DNA of 37,593 nt from JANQLU01 sp964434955. GTDB taxonomy: Bacteria; Planctomycetota; Planctomycetia; Pirellulales; Pirellulaceae. Both the position numbers and the translations under genes were made by a program. Location of the stretch: NCBI GenBank assembly GCA_964434955.1, contig CAYSXI010000027.1, positions 1 through 37,593 of the forward strand, written 5' to 3'. Under the pieces are notes generated by a model. That model was not told the DNA's origin. It worked only from the letters and a program-made list of their open reading frames with translations, and ran no database searches. This document shows positions 16,567-25,152 of this stretch, piece after piece; the first letter of the stretch is position 1; every line of letters starts with the position of its first letter.

Positions 16567-17406
16567 GTGCGATCGTACTTTGAGGCCAAAGATGCTTCGA
16601 CATTTGTTGCCCGCTTGAAACTTGCCCCCGCCGATAAATCGATGGTTTACCGACTTGTCGGAGGTCACGAGTATTCGAATGCGTTGCTGCTTTTGGGTGA
16701 CTTGTTGAAGAAATCAAGTAAAGAAGAAATGGAAGTCTACAACGAGATTATTCGGAATCGTCCCGAGTTCGATTTGTTTATTCGCAAGCAGGCTCTCCTG
16801 CCTCGTGAAAACAACGATGCCAAAGGTGAAAAGACGAATCGGAATTCAACGGAAACCAACCATTCCATGGTCAAACGGAATGGCCTGGATTGGCTGATGG
16901 CTTTGGCTCGCGTTGAAATTGCTGGAACCTTGGCTGCCTATTCCAATGTTGAAAGCCCGTTAGAAGCGGTTGGCCCAACGCCCTTCGAAAAACGAGCCTT
17001 TGTTGAGCTGGTTCGAAGTGATGCGATTTCCCAAATCATGCTTCTGGAAAACGATCGGAACCTGGCGAAGGTTTTGAAGGAATCGAGAAAAGAACCGGGT
17101 GCCGAAACCGTGGCCTATCTGAGGCGTCTTCGAGTGGTTGGCGAGTTGGTTTCGTATTCGAGCCAATCGATGTCGGAGGAGGAATATCGAACGAGTCGGC
17201 GGAATCCCTATGCCGACTACGTGAGTAGCCTTTATGCAACCAATCAGGAATTGCAAAAAAGCCTTGAGCAGCATGTCGCGATTCGAGGACCGGCTGATTA
17301 CCAAGTCAGGTTGCAAATGATCCCTGCCTGCGGCAGAGCCCAATTGACGTTGCGAAAAGCCATGCAGGCGCAACGGGAATTGGATGCGATTCTTCGTAAC
17401 AAATAA
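16567..17406 (+). CDS. Continuation of the exported protein past the in-frame TGA
   Basis: This segment lies in the same frame as the preceding gene. Reading on from the TGA gives VQNVDVLSVRSYFEAKDAS without a break. If it is a separate gene the first possible start is the GTG at 16567, which has no Shine-Dalgarno sequence. The 279 residues have no signal peptide, are helical and charged, and contain stretches such as NALLLLGDLLKKSSKEEME and YLRRLRVVGELVSYSS. No family is recognised. Codon use looks like that of the first part and no further stops occur, so any loss must be recent. It is best described as the C-terminal half of a nonsense-interrupted or read-through gene. An intrinsic terminator follows at 17430, so the transcript spans both parts. 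Confidence 0.6.
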   Translation: MRSYFEAKDASTFVARLKLAPADKSMVYRLVGGHEYSNALLLLGDLLKKSSKEEMEVYNEIIRNRPEFDLFIRKQALLPRENNDAKGEKTNRNSTETNHSMVKRNGLDWLMALARVEIAGTLAAYSNVESPLEAVGPTPFEKRAFVELVRSDAISQIMLLENDRNLAKVLKESRKEPGAETVAYLRRLRVVGELVSYSSQSMSEEEYRTSRRNPYADYVSSLYATNQELQKSLEQHVAIRGPADYQVRLQMIPACGRAQLTLRKAMQAQRELDAILRNK

Positions 17407-17429
17407 GCGGCAAAAAATGCGAGGTTTAG

Positions 17430-17459
17430 GACTCGCCCAGGAATTGGGCGAGTCGTTTT
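17430..17459 (+). terminator. Rho-independent terminator after 17406
   Basis: A perfect 10-bp stem, GACTCGCCCA (17430-17439) with TGGGCGAGTC (17445-17454), has a five-base loop and is followed by GTTTT. It lies 23 bases past the stop at 17406. Confidence 0.88.
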
Positions 17460-17586
17460 CATTGCCGGCTTGGGGCCGTCGCCTTTATCCCCCATGCGCC
17501 CTTGCGCAATTCGTTCTTCTTTTCGTTGATTCTCGATCCGGTTTGACTACGATTCGGACTAATCACTCTGCCTCGGAGACAAAACG

Positions 17587-18177
17587 ATGATGATTCGCAT
17601 GATTTGTGGATGCTTGGCGTTTCTGTGGATCCCACTCGGGAGTTGCAAAGCAGATCTCATTGATTTTGAGCAGTTTGATGTGGGCGATGGACTGACCGAA
17701 ATCAATGCCTTTTACAATCCGCTGGGGATTGAATTCTTGTCAGACGGTGGCGTTGGAACCATTCAAATGGTTGGGGGAAGCAAGGCATTTGGCGCCTTCA
17801 CGCCGAATGCAAACACATTTGATGTTCTGATCAACTTCAGTTTTCTAATCGACAACATTTCAGTCGACATGCTTGAGAATGGGGGAGATCCAGATACGTT
17901 TTCCGTGTTGGAGGGGTATGACAATCACAAGACCCCAACCTCCGATGTGTCCGGTTTCCTGTTCTCCGAATTTGGTGACGCATCGATTAATTTGTCATTC
18001 GATTGGCCGGGGCCAGGAATTAGCCAGGTCCGAACCTTGCATTTTTCGCAGGATCTGGCTTCGAATGATTTCGTGACAATCGACAATATTCAATTCACCT
18101 CGGTTCCCGAACCGACCGGAACGGTTTGTTTGATTTTGATTGGAATTGGGATTGGGTTGAGGCGGCGGGCCAGATAG
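17587..18177 (+). CDS. PEP-CTERM sorting-domain protein
   Basis: A secreted protein of 196 residues with an N-terminal signal sequence (about 4-22). Its body is rich in Asp, Gly, Phe and Ser and looks like a beta-sandwich (DFEQF near the start and FVTIDNIQF before the tail). The C terminus is a classic PEP-CTERM signal: VPEP at 173-176, a hydrophobic helix 178-190 (TVCLILIGIGIG) and the basic cluster RRRAR. This tail is known to be processed by an exosortase at the membrane, which links the protein to surface or exopolysaccharide-associated sorting. No exosortase gene lies in the window. The body has no enzyme motif that I recognise. The gene stands alone between a terminator and the repeat array. 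Confidence 0.9.
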   Translation: MMIRMICGCLAFLWIPLGSCKADLIDFEQFDVGDGLTEINAFYNPLGIEFLSDGGVGTIQMVGGSKAFGAFTPNANTFDVLINFSFLIDNISVDMLENGGDPDTFSVLEGYDNHKTPTSDVSGFLFSEFGDASINLSFDWPGPGISQVRTLHFSQDLASNDFVTIDNIQFTSVPEPTGTVCLILIGIGIGLRRRAR

Positions 18178-18219
18178 CAATTCAGTTCGGAAACGCGTTT
18201 TGTGTTTTGCTGGCGCCGA

Positions 18220-18423
18220 AACCACTCGCTGGCGCTTCGTGCTCGTATGGGTGAGTAAGGCAATGGAACCGGTCGCTGGCGCTTCGTGCTTGTATGAGTG
18301 GGTAAGGTGTTTCAGCCACTCGCTCGCGCTTCGTGCTTGTATGGGTGAGTAAGGTATTGGAACCGGTTGCTGGCGCTTCGTGCTTGGATGGGTGAAAAAG
18401 GTGTTTCAGCCACTCGCTCGCGC
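18220..18423. repeat. 47-bp tandem repeat array with 94-bp super-period
   Basis: Four full 47-base units start at 18220, 18267, 18314 and 18361, and a fifth truncated unit starts at 18408. All share the core TCGCTGGCGCTTCGTGCT. Odd units begin ACCACTCGC or GCCACTCGC and end TTGG or ATGG. Even units begin ACCGGT and end GTGTTTC. The true higher-order period is therefore 94 bases. The units abut with no spacers, so this is not a CRISPR. Frames within it carry stop codons, so it is non-coding. Confidence 0.88.
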
Positions 18424-18530
18424 ATCTGCCGGTAGGGTCTCGGATCCGCTGGATTCATTGGTCGATGGGCCGAGATCAGTTAGAGAAGCGTTTTGACCTG
18501 TCGCAATGGGTTGAATGTCGCGAATGAAGC

Positions 18531-18674
18531 CGTCATCATCAATGGGCATCGCATGATCATCATGGTGTCCCGCAAAATTCGGCCCGAAATATTCGTGCCC
18601 TAAATTTCTTGGCGCCCTGTCATCACCTTGGCGTGATCATCCATGGGCGTCGGGTAATCATCGTGGCGTCGCCG
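18531..18674. repeat. Two diverged copies of a 43-bp element
   Basis: Copy one (18531-18573) contains CATCATCAATGGGCATCG and copy two (18632-18674) contains GATCATCCATGGGCGTCG. Both continue with a second ATCATNNTGGNGTC block, so each copy itself looks like a doubled ATCAT/GGCGTC motif. They start 101 bases apart in the gap before the FIST gene. Confidence 0.55.
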
Positions 18675-18726
18675 GAATAACCGAGCGTCGTCTTGAAATC
18701 ATCATCTATCCCTTTCGTTTCGATTC

Positions 18727-19947
18727 ATGACGCTTCGTTTCGTTTCCGCATTTTCCGAAAAAGAGTGGCTCGACGACGCCATTCAAGAGGCTTGCGAGCA
18801 AATCCTGTCAGAAATTTCCGGGGAAATCAGTTTCTGTGTTTTTTTTGCATCCGGTTTTCCGTCGGTTCTTTGTTTTGAGAATTTCGGCAGGATTTCTTCG
18901 CTGCTCAATGCAAAGCACGTGATCGGTTGCAATGCCGAGGGAGTCGTCCACGACGGATGTGAATACGAGGGTTCCAAAAATTTGACAATCCTCGCGGCAA
19001 GTGCCGACACCGTCTCGGTGGATACCTTTCACTTGAAGTATGCGAAAACGGTCGATGGAACGGCTTTCACGGGATGGCCCGACCGACTGACCGGACCTTG
19101 GCCGGATGGCTCTGCGCTGTTGGTTCTGGCAGATCCCATGACGTTTCCCACGGACATCTTGTTGCATCGGTTGAATCAGGATCACCCGGGTTTGCCTGTT
19201 TTTGGCGGCATGTGCAGCGGCGCTTTTGGGAACGAGAGTTTCGTGGGTGACCCGAGGCAAAAATCGCTCAGTGTGATCAGTGTTGGGGCCGATTGTTTTC
19301 GAGACGGCGCCGTCTTGATGAGGTTGTCTGGGGTTCAAATTCGAGGAATCGTCTCTCAGGGTTGCCGCCCGATCGGTGAACCGATGGTGATAACCGACTG
19401 CGAGCGAAACGAAATCCTCGAGTTGGGTGGCAAGTCGCCAGTTCAACAGTTGGAGTCGTTGTTTCGTCAATTGCCGGCACGCGACCAACAGGCATTTCAA
19501 AGTGGCTTGCACCTCGGGCGGGCGATTACGGAATATCGTGAGTCCTTCGGATACGGCGATTTCCTGATTCGCAATCTCACGAACATTGATCAGGACTCCG
19601 GTGTGATTGCCGCGAACGAGTATTTTCGAAAAGGGCAGACGATTCAGTTCCATATTCGAGACCAGGCCTCGGCTGATGCCGACTTGAGCCAGCTTTCAAG
19701 GCGGATGGAAAAACAGCTTGAGCAGGCGGGGGAAAAACCATTGGCGGCGATTTCATTTCTCTGTAATGGTCGGGGACTGAACCTTTTCGACTCGCCAAAT
19801 CACGACATGAGCCTATTGCAGGAAAAACTGGGGCCCGTACCCGCGGCCGGATTTTTTGCCGCTGGCGAAATTGGACCCGTCGAAGGCGAAAATCACGTCC
19901 ACGGTTTTACCTTCTCATCGGCGATTTTCAGTCAAAAATCATCGTAA
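18727..19947 (+). CDS. FIST domain protein (FIST_N plus FIST_C)
   Basis: A putative small-ligand sensor of the FIST family, found alone or attached to signalling modules and thought to bind amino acids or similar ligands. The N-terminal FIST domain spans about 25-215, with the characteristic HVIGCNAEGVVHDG strand-loop and GLPVFGGMCSGAF. The C-terminal FIST_C domain (about 225-385) has IVSQGCRPIGEP, FLCNGRG and the closing GFFAAGEIGPVEGENHVH. At 406 residues it has the length of a stand-alone family member. No signal peptide or membrane helix is visible, so it should be cytoplasmic. No clear Shine-Dalgarno sequence precedes the ATG. The next gene downstream is an STPK, but a 115-base or larger gap separates them and no functional link is shown. 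Confidence 0.93.
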   Translation: MTLRFVSAFSEKEWLDDAIQEACEQILSEISGEISFCVFFASGFPSVLCFENFGRISSLLNAKHVIGCNAEGVVHDGCEYEGSKNLTILAASADTVSVDTFHLKYAKTVDGTAFTGWPDRLTGPWPDGSALLVLADPMTFPTDILLHRLNQDHPGLPVFGGMCSGAFGNESFVGDPRQKSLSVISVGADCFRDGAVLMRLSGVQIRGIVSQGCRPIGEPMVITDCERNEILELGGKSPVQQLESLFRQLPARDQQAFQSGLHLGRAITEYRESFGYGDFLIRNLTNIDQDSGVIAANEYFRKGQTIQFHIRDQASADADLSQLSRRMEKQLEQAGEKPLAAISFLCNGRGLNLFDSPNHDMSLLQEKLGPVPAAGFFAAGEIGPVEGENHVHGFTFSSAIFSQKSS

Positions 19948-20071
19948 CGCCTTCGAGATTGCGGTCCGCCACGACCATCTTTTTTGTAAAACGATGAGGG
20001 GATTCGTTAGCAAGAGACGCATGAATTTCAAAGCCGCAAAAGCAATTTGGTGACGATCGTGAGTGAAACGG

Positions 20072-22606
20072 ATGAATGGGCCTTCGGAAGAGAAGATTTT
20101 TCAAGAGTTGCTGAGTCTGGATGACGGACACGATAAATACATCGATTCTATCTGTGGTGACGATCAGGACTTGGCTGAGCGAATCCGCAAATTGTGGAAG
20201 GCAAGACAACAACCGGATTCGCTTTTGGAGACCATTGACCAACCGTCGGATTCCTCGAATCAAGATCCGGCAGATTTGCGCGATCAGTGCGGCGAAGTCA
20301 TTGGCAACTACAAACTGCTTCAAGTCATAGGCGAAGGCGGTTTTGGCTTGGTTTATCTTGCCGAGCAGCAGCAACCCGTTCGAAGACAGGTCGCATTAAA
20401 AGTCATCAAGCCCGGAATGGACAGCAAGGCGGTTGTCGCCCGTTTTGAGGCCGAGCGACAGGCGCTTGCAATGATGGACCACCCGGGGATTGCAACGGTC
20501 CTGGATGGCGGTTCATTTGAAATTGGGGCGGGGGTCCGATCCAGTCATCGTCCCTATTTTGTGATGGAGTTGGTAAAGGGCATTCCAATCACGGAATACT
20601 GTGACCGGAATCAGCTGAACAATCGCGAGCGGATGAACTTGTTCAAAGACGTCTGTGATGCCGTACAGCACGCCCATCAAAAAGGAATCATTCATCGCGA
20701 TATCAAGCCCTCGAATGTGATGGTGACGCTGCATGATGGCAAGCCAGTCGTGAAAGTGATCGACTTCGGCGTCGCCAAAGCAACCCACCAGCGTTTGACC
20801 GAAAAGACGATGTTCACGGAATACGGTCAGATGATCGGTACACCGCAGTACATGAGTCCCGAACAGGCCGAAATGAGCGGACTCGATATCGACACGCGAA
20901 GTGATATCTATTCTCTGGGCGTGCTGCTCTACGAACTGCTCACTGGCTCGACGCCGCTTGAGGCGAAGCGGATTCGGGAAGCGGGTTTTGCCGAAATGCA
21001 GCGTTTGATTCGCGAAGAAGAACCTCAGAAGCCAAGCACGCGGATCAGCACCGCCGGCGAGCAATTGACGGCGCTGGCAAAGCACCGAAGCGTTTCACCG
21101 GAGCGGCTCAATCGTGATCTTCGTGGCGACCTGGATTGGATCGTCATGTGTGCTTTGGAAAAAGACCGTCGGCATCGTTACCAGACGGCATCGGACTTCG
21201 CCCGGGATGTTGAACGTTGCCTTCAGCATCAACCCGTGGCCGCAGTTCGAAGATCCCACTTCTACACGATACGTAAGTTCATTCAACGCAATCGGAAGGC
21301 GGTGATTTTCGGCACCGCGGCCGGGGTCGTTTTCTTGGTGATCGCAGTTCTGTCGATTGAATCGATCATTGAAATTCAAAATCGGCACCAGCGAGAATTG
21401 AACCAGAATTCGGCCAAGATGAACGAGGCCATCGCCAAGACGGAAGTACTCTTGGATCGGGCGGTGGAATCTCCGCCCGGAGATGATCGAGCTTGGCTGG
21501 TGGCAAAAGCCAGTTGCGACCGCATTCGCGATCTTCTGGAGAAGCCGCTTTACAAGCCAACGGAATCAAAGGCGCTCGCCGCGCTCAAGGAATACGAAAC
21601 CGAGGAATTCAATCGGCAACTTGCGGAGCAAATTGAAACCGTGGTCATCGCGGGCGCAACGCGCCTGGATCTGGAAAGCTGGGTGCAGATGGAGCGGGAT
21701 TTTCAGAAGTTGTTTTTGAAACAGGGCATTGATTTTGAAAAGCAGACCCCGGCCGAAATCGCCAATATCATCAAAGCCCATCCTGCCTCGGGACAGCTGG
21801 TCGACGGGTTGGAGCTTTGGATTGGTACCAAGGGGCACATCGGGCACTTGGGCGGTGCGGTCGCCAATCGGGAGTCAATGCAACCCTTTGCCGATGCCAT
21901 CCTCGCTGCGGACGAAGATTCTTTTCGGTCGGGTATCCGCAAGATGTACTATGTGCCGGGTCCAAAATCGCTCGCTGATATTGAGGCATTTCGGAAAGGC
22001 GTCAATCTGGATGACTATTCCGTGCGAACGCTGTCCTGGTTGGCAAGCGTTTATCACATGGTGGGTGAAAAGGAGCAGGCGGAAGCCGTCATGCGCGAAG
22101 CGTTGATGCGAGAGCCGGACAATGTGATGACGAACTATGACTACGCCCTTTCATTGCAAAGTCAGGGGAGTTGGGACCTCGCCATTCGTTACTACTTGCG
22201 TTGCGTCGCGCTACGTCCCAACGTCAGTGGTGTCTGGCAATGTCTTGGGGTTGCGCATTTTAACTTGAAGGAATATGCAGATGCCCGGCAGGCATTGGAG
22301 GAGGCAGTGAAACTTAATGCCAACCACGCTCCGACCCGAACCGATCTGGCAGAAGTTTTGCTTGAAACCAAGGATCTGAAATCGGCGGAGGAGCACGCGG
22401 CAGAGGCCACTCGAATCAACCCGGATTATGGTCTCGCCTACTTGATTCTGGGGCGAGCGCAAATGCTCCAAGGCAATTTGGAAAGGGCTCAGAAAAATTT
22501 GGAGAAAGCAATCCAGTTCAACGGGCTGAGTCCGCTTCGCAAATCCGAATGCGAGGCCTGGATCCAAGAATGCAAATCCAAGCGGGAGTCCGAGAAGCGG
22601 GTATGA
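20072..22606 (+). CDS. Transmembrane Ser/Thr protein kinase with TPR domain
   Basis: A bacterial Hanks-type kinase. Counting from the ATG at 20072, an N-terminal segment of about 75 residues precedes the kinase domain (about 80-385). Key residues are the G-loop GEGGFG (87-92), K110 in VALKVIK, the catalytic loop HRDIKPSN (208-215), DFG (231-233) and the activation-loop end GTPQYMSPEQ; all are intact. One membrane helix follows (about 410-429). The outer or C-terminal part of about 400 residues ends in several TPR repeats (about 660-835, for instance LRCVALRPNVSGVWQCLGVAH and EAVKLNANHAPTRTDLAEVL). The frame also opens three codons earlier at GTG 20063. Its TGA overlaps the ATG of an ECF sigma gene, so the pair is translationally coupled. 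A kinase controlling its linked sigma factor is a known arrangement in planctomycetes and is the likely role. Confidence 0.95.
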   Translation: MNGPSEEKIFQELLSLDDGHDKYIDSICGDDQDLAERIRKLWKARQQPDSLLETIDQPSDSSNQDPADLRDQCGEVIGNYKLLQVIGEGGFGLVYLAEQQQPVRRQVALKVIKPGMDSKAVVARFEAERQALAMMDHPGIATVLDGGSFEIGAGVRSSHRPYFVMELVKGIPITEYCDRNQLNNRERMNLFKDVCDAVQHAHQKGIIHRDIKPSNVMVTLHDGKPVVKVIDFGVAKATHQRLTEKTMFTEYGQMIGTPQYMSPEQAEMSGLDIDTRSDIYSLGVLLYELLTGSTPLEAKRIREAGFAEMQRLIREEEPQKPSTRISTAGEQLTALAKHRSVSPERLNRDLRGDLDWIVMCALEKDRRHRYQTASDFARDVERCLQHQPVAAVRRSHFYTIRKFIQRNRKAVIFGTAAGVVFLVIAVLSIESIIEIQNRHQRELNQNSAKMNEAIAKTEVLLDRAVESPPGDDRAWLVAKASCDRIRDLLEKPLYKPTESKALAALKEYETEEFNRQLAEQIETVVIAGATRLDLESWVQMERDFQKLFLKQGIDFEKQTPAEIANIIKAHPASGQLVDGLELWIGTKGHIGHLGGAVANRESMQPFADAILAADEDSFRSGIRKMYYVPGPKSLADIEAFRKGVNLDDYSVRTLSWLASVYHMVGEKEQAEAVMREALMREPDNVMTNYDYALSLQSQGSWDLAIRYYLRCVALRPNVSGVWQCLGVAHFNLKEYADARQALEEAVKLNANHAPTRTDLAEVLLETKDLKSAEEHAAEATRINPDYGLAYLILGRAQMLQGNLERAQKNLEKAIQFNGLSPLRKSECEAWIQECKSKRESEKRV

Positions 22607-23160
22607 CGAGCGACGTGACCAAAATGATTCAGCGGATGGAGTCGGGTGAGATCGACGGCCAACAGCTTTTTTCAAAAGTCTATGAAGAGCTCAAGCAGAT
22701 TGCCTCTGCGAAGCTTGCCCAGGAAAGAAAACATCACACGTTGCAGGCGACGGCCCTGGTCCACGAAGCTTGGTTGCGGCTATTGGGAAAGGATGGGGAA
22801 TCGTTTTCCTGGGACAGTCGCGGACATTTTTTTGCTTCGGCGGCGGAAGCAATGCGTAGGATCTTGATCGATCATGCGAGGAAAAAGCAAGCAGCGAAAC
22901 GAGGCTCGGGACAGGAGACGCTGGAGCTGGTAGTGGATCATCCGGCCTTTCAACGACCTGAGAAAGTCCTCATGCTGGATGAGGCTCTGAGCAAATTGTC
23001 GGAACAGGATTCGCGAAAAGGCGAGTTGGTTAAACTTCGCTTTTTTGCGGGGTTGACGACCGAACAGGCCGCAAAAGCCCTTTCGATTTCCGTCGCGACC
23101 GCCGAAAGAGATTGGGCGTTTGCCAAAGCCTGGCTGCAAGTTGAAATGGAATCGGACTAG
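22603..23160 (+). CDS. ECF sigma factor, STPK-linked type
   Basis: An RNA polymerase sigma factor of the extracytoplasmic-function class, in the subgroup (Sigma70_ECF, TIGR02999-like) typical of planctomycetes and acidobacteria and found next to Ser/Thr kinases. The 185-residue product has region 2 (QATALVHEAWLRLL and the conserved HFFASAAEAMRRILIDHARKK) and region 4 (LRFFAGLTTEQAAKALSISVATAERDWAFAKAWL). The start is the ATG at 22603, which overlaps the kinase stop as ATGA; the frame is open further upstream but that DNA encodes the kinase tail. No anti-sigma gene is present, so control probably runs through the kinase. The gene ends 3 bases before the convergent peptidase-like gene. Confidence 0.95.
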   Translation: MTSDVTKMIQRMESGEIDGQQLFSKVYEELKQIASAKLAQERKHHTLQATALVHEAWLRLLGKDGESFSWDSRGHFFASAAEAMRRILIDHARKKQAAKRGSGQETLELVVDHPAFQRPEKVLMLDEALSKLSEQDSRKGELVKLRFFAGLTTEQAAKALSISVATAERDWAFAKAWLQVEMESD

Positions 23161-23163
23161 TCA

Positions 23164-24363
23164 CTAACTCTGGACGGTTTGCCCATTCAATAGTGGATCG
23201 GCTTTATCAAGCAAGCGAATGCCGATGGCAAAAACAACACCCAGGAGTAACGTTACGCCAAGCGTAATCAGCGATATTTCCTGGCTCTCAGGAAGCAGCA
23301 GATATTCCCATCTCCAGCAAAGGTGATGGGCAAAGGTTGCAAGCGACATCACCATCATCCAGGGAACGGGAGGAGCGTTTTCGAATGCGGGCCGCAACAG
23401 GACGATCAGACTTGCAATAACAAGTCCCGTTAAGGCAACGAACGGGATGGCTTGCCAACCGACAAAGGTTCCAACCAGGCCGAGGCAAATGACGATGCCT
23501 TCAGGCGAAGAAAAAAGGGTCCGATGATCGTCGGGTTTTCGAACGATCAGCCGCAGAAGCATGCCGAACAGGCAGCCAGCGGTGCCACCAACGAGACTCG
23601 TCAGTGCCGCGGTTGCGATGGGTGAAAGGGATACGGCAAATGGGTATCCGAAGGGAACCAGACATAGGACTGGAAACGCGATCACGGACAAAAGGCAGAC
23701 TGTCGATGTGGTAATCCAGAATCGCCTCGGTATTCGTTGCCCGTCCCAGTGAATCAAGCTACCGGTCAACAAAGCGCAAAAAAGAAACAGGTGCAAAAAC
23801 GTGAGACCAAACAGATCCCATTGCGGTTCAAAGACCGTTCGAACGACCCCGGTTTTTTCATTGATCTCGCGTATCGGCAGATTGGCTCCTCCAGAAATTA
23901 ACTGGACAAAGAAAACCAACAGAAAAATAATTCCGCAAACAAACTCGACACCCGGGTATCTTGGTGAAATCGGCAAGCGGCATTTTCGGCAACGGCCATT
24001 CAAACTTAGCCAACCAAACACAGGGATGTTATGCCAAGCTTTGATACTGGCTTTACAGAACGGACAGTGGGAAGGCTTGAAAATTACCGACTTGCCCAAG
24101 GGCATGCGATAAACAACAACGTTCAGAAAACTCCCGATCGTTGCCCCGACAAAAAAGAACCAAAAGGTAAAGACAGCGGTCAGAACCCTTGAAAGGAGTC
24201 GTTGTTGGGCAGTGGGCCGGAGCCAACCCGATTCCTTTTCGGACTGGAGAAGCGTTTCCAGGTACTCACCGCTCCAGATGTAAGCGATCATCATGGCCAA
24301 TACGATGCCCAGCGCCGTCAATACGGCTTTCTTTTTGCGGAATTGGCGAATCAGAGGGCGCAT
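23164..24363 (-). CDS. Prepilin peptidase (A24)-like membrane protein, catalytic Asp sites altered
   Basis: A polytopic membrane protein of about 399 residues related to type IV prepilin peptidase/N-methyltransferase. Numbers count from a TTG one codon before the chosen ATG. After a first membrane helix, the DiS_P_DiS methyltransferase-like domain is well kept: GSFLNVVVYRMP (78-89), CPFC (101-104), CRKC (126-129) and PISPRYPGVEF. The A24 peptidase part follows with about seven helices. Where the family has LIDxD, this protein has SLIHWDGQRIP (D208 kept, the first Asp replaced by His). Where it has GxGD before the GxFxGW helix, it reads SPEGIVICLGLVGTFVGW, with no Asp. Protease activity is therefore doubtful. 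No pilus genes are nearby. It is convergent with the sigma gene, stops 3 bases apart. Confidence 0.88.
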   Translation of the reverse strand: MRPLIRQFRKKKAVLTALGIVLAMMIAYIWSGEYLETLLQSEKESGWLRPTAQQRLLSRVLTAVFTFWFFFVGATIGSFLNVVVYRMPLGKSVIFKPSHCPFCKASIKAWHNIPVFGWLSLNGRCRKCRLPISPRYPGVEFVCGIIFLLVFFVQLISGGANLPIREINEKTGVVRTVFEPQWDLFGLTFLHLFLFCALLTGSLIHWDGQRIPRRFWITTSTVCLLSVIAFPVLCLVPFGYPFAVSLSPIATAALTSLVGGTAGCLFGMLLRLIVRKPDDHRTLFSSPEGIVICLGLVGTFVGWQAIPFVALTGLVIASLIVLLRPAFENAPPVPWMMVMSLATFAHHLCWRWEYLLLPESQEISLITLGVTLLLGVVFAIGIRLLDKADPLLNGQTVQS

Positions 24364-25152
24364 CAATTCGGGGGCGATCTAAAGAGGTGAAATGAAACCG
24401 CAACGTGCATTTTTCAGCCGTCAGTCGTTTTAAATGTTGATCATTCAATTTGTAATTGAAAAGGGGTTAGATTTGGGCGGGAACTTCGGCCCGTTTGGAG
24501 AATTTCACGTGCGTCGGTTGCGGTTGGTCGGATTCGAATCGTGATGCCGGGTAAATTTCATTTTCTGCCTCGAGCTCACCGTGAGGCTCGATTCGGCCTA
24601 TCTTTTCGCGCGGTTGGGGCCGGCAATTCGGTTGCGAATGGTGTTGGTTGCCCTTTGGCAATTTTTTGCCAGGTCGCGAATACCTGAGCTCTTCGGAAAA
24701 ATTGGGGAAAAATCGAAGATTGGAACAACCGATTGTTGTTTGCCTCCGTAGTGAAAATACCGCCTGATTCTGGACTTGGGGCTGCGCGAACGGAAACGAC
24801 AAATCTCCCGCATGGGTATGCGGATTCGCCGGTTCAAATCGAGGCGGATTCTCGGCTTGCTGACGTTATTTGCTTTTCCAATGGGTTTGACGTTGTTCTT
24901 TCAAGCCAGAATCGAGGTCGGACGAAATGCCGGAGTTCATTTTGCTTTGCCAGCTTCGTGGATCGGATGTTGATTCGCTGAGCGAGAACAAAACTTTTTC
25001 TGGGGGCAACTGTTAGATCAACAGGTCAGCCTTTCTTTGGAAGTCAAAAGAAGTGCAAATACCAGGGCTTTTCCGGGGGTTACTGGTATTGAATGAGGCA
25101 GTTGTCTAAATTGTGATTTAGTCAAATTACGCGTATCAAGAGAGATCAATAG
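24364..25152. other. Intergenic region before the beta-propeller genes
   Basis: About 790 bases between the divergent peptidase-like and propeller genes. Short frames on both strands (24467-24802 minus, 24776-24973 plus) overlap each other and encode nothing recognisable. A small inverted repeat CTAAAT-TGTG-ATTTAG at 25106-25121, about 30 bases before the ATG at 25153, could be an operator or part of the promoter region. No other structure was seen. Confidence 0.45.

Larger units (their letters stand above)
18178..18726. other. Repeat-rich gap before the FIST gene
   Basis: About 550 bases with no credible gene. The first half is filled by a 47-bp tandem array (18220-18423) and the second by two diverged copies of a 43-bp element (18531 and 18632); both are listed separately. 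The promoter of the FIST gene should lie here, but I see no good match to a sigma-70 promoter near 18727. Confidence 0.6.

Noticed and set aside
18220..18423. CRISPR array
   Set aside because: The 47-base units abut directly without unique spacers and there is no cas gene in the window.
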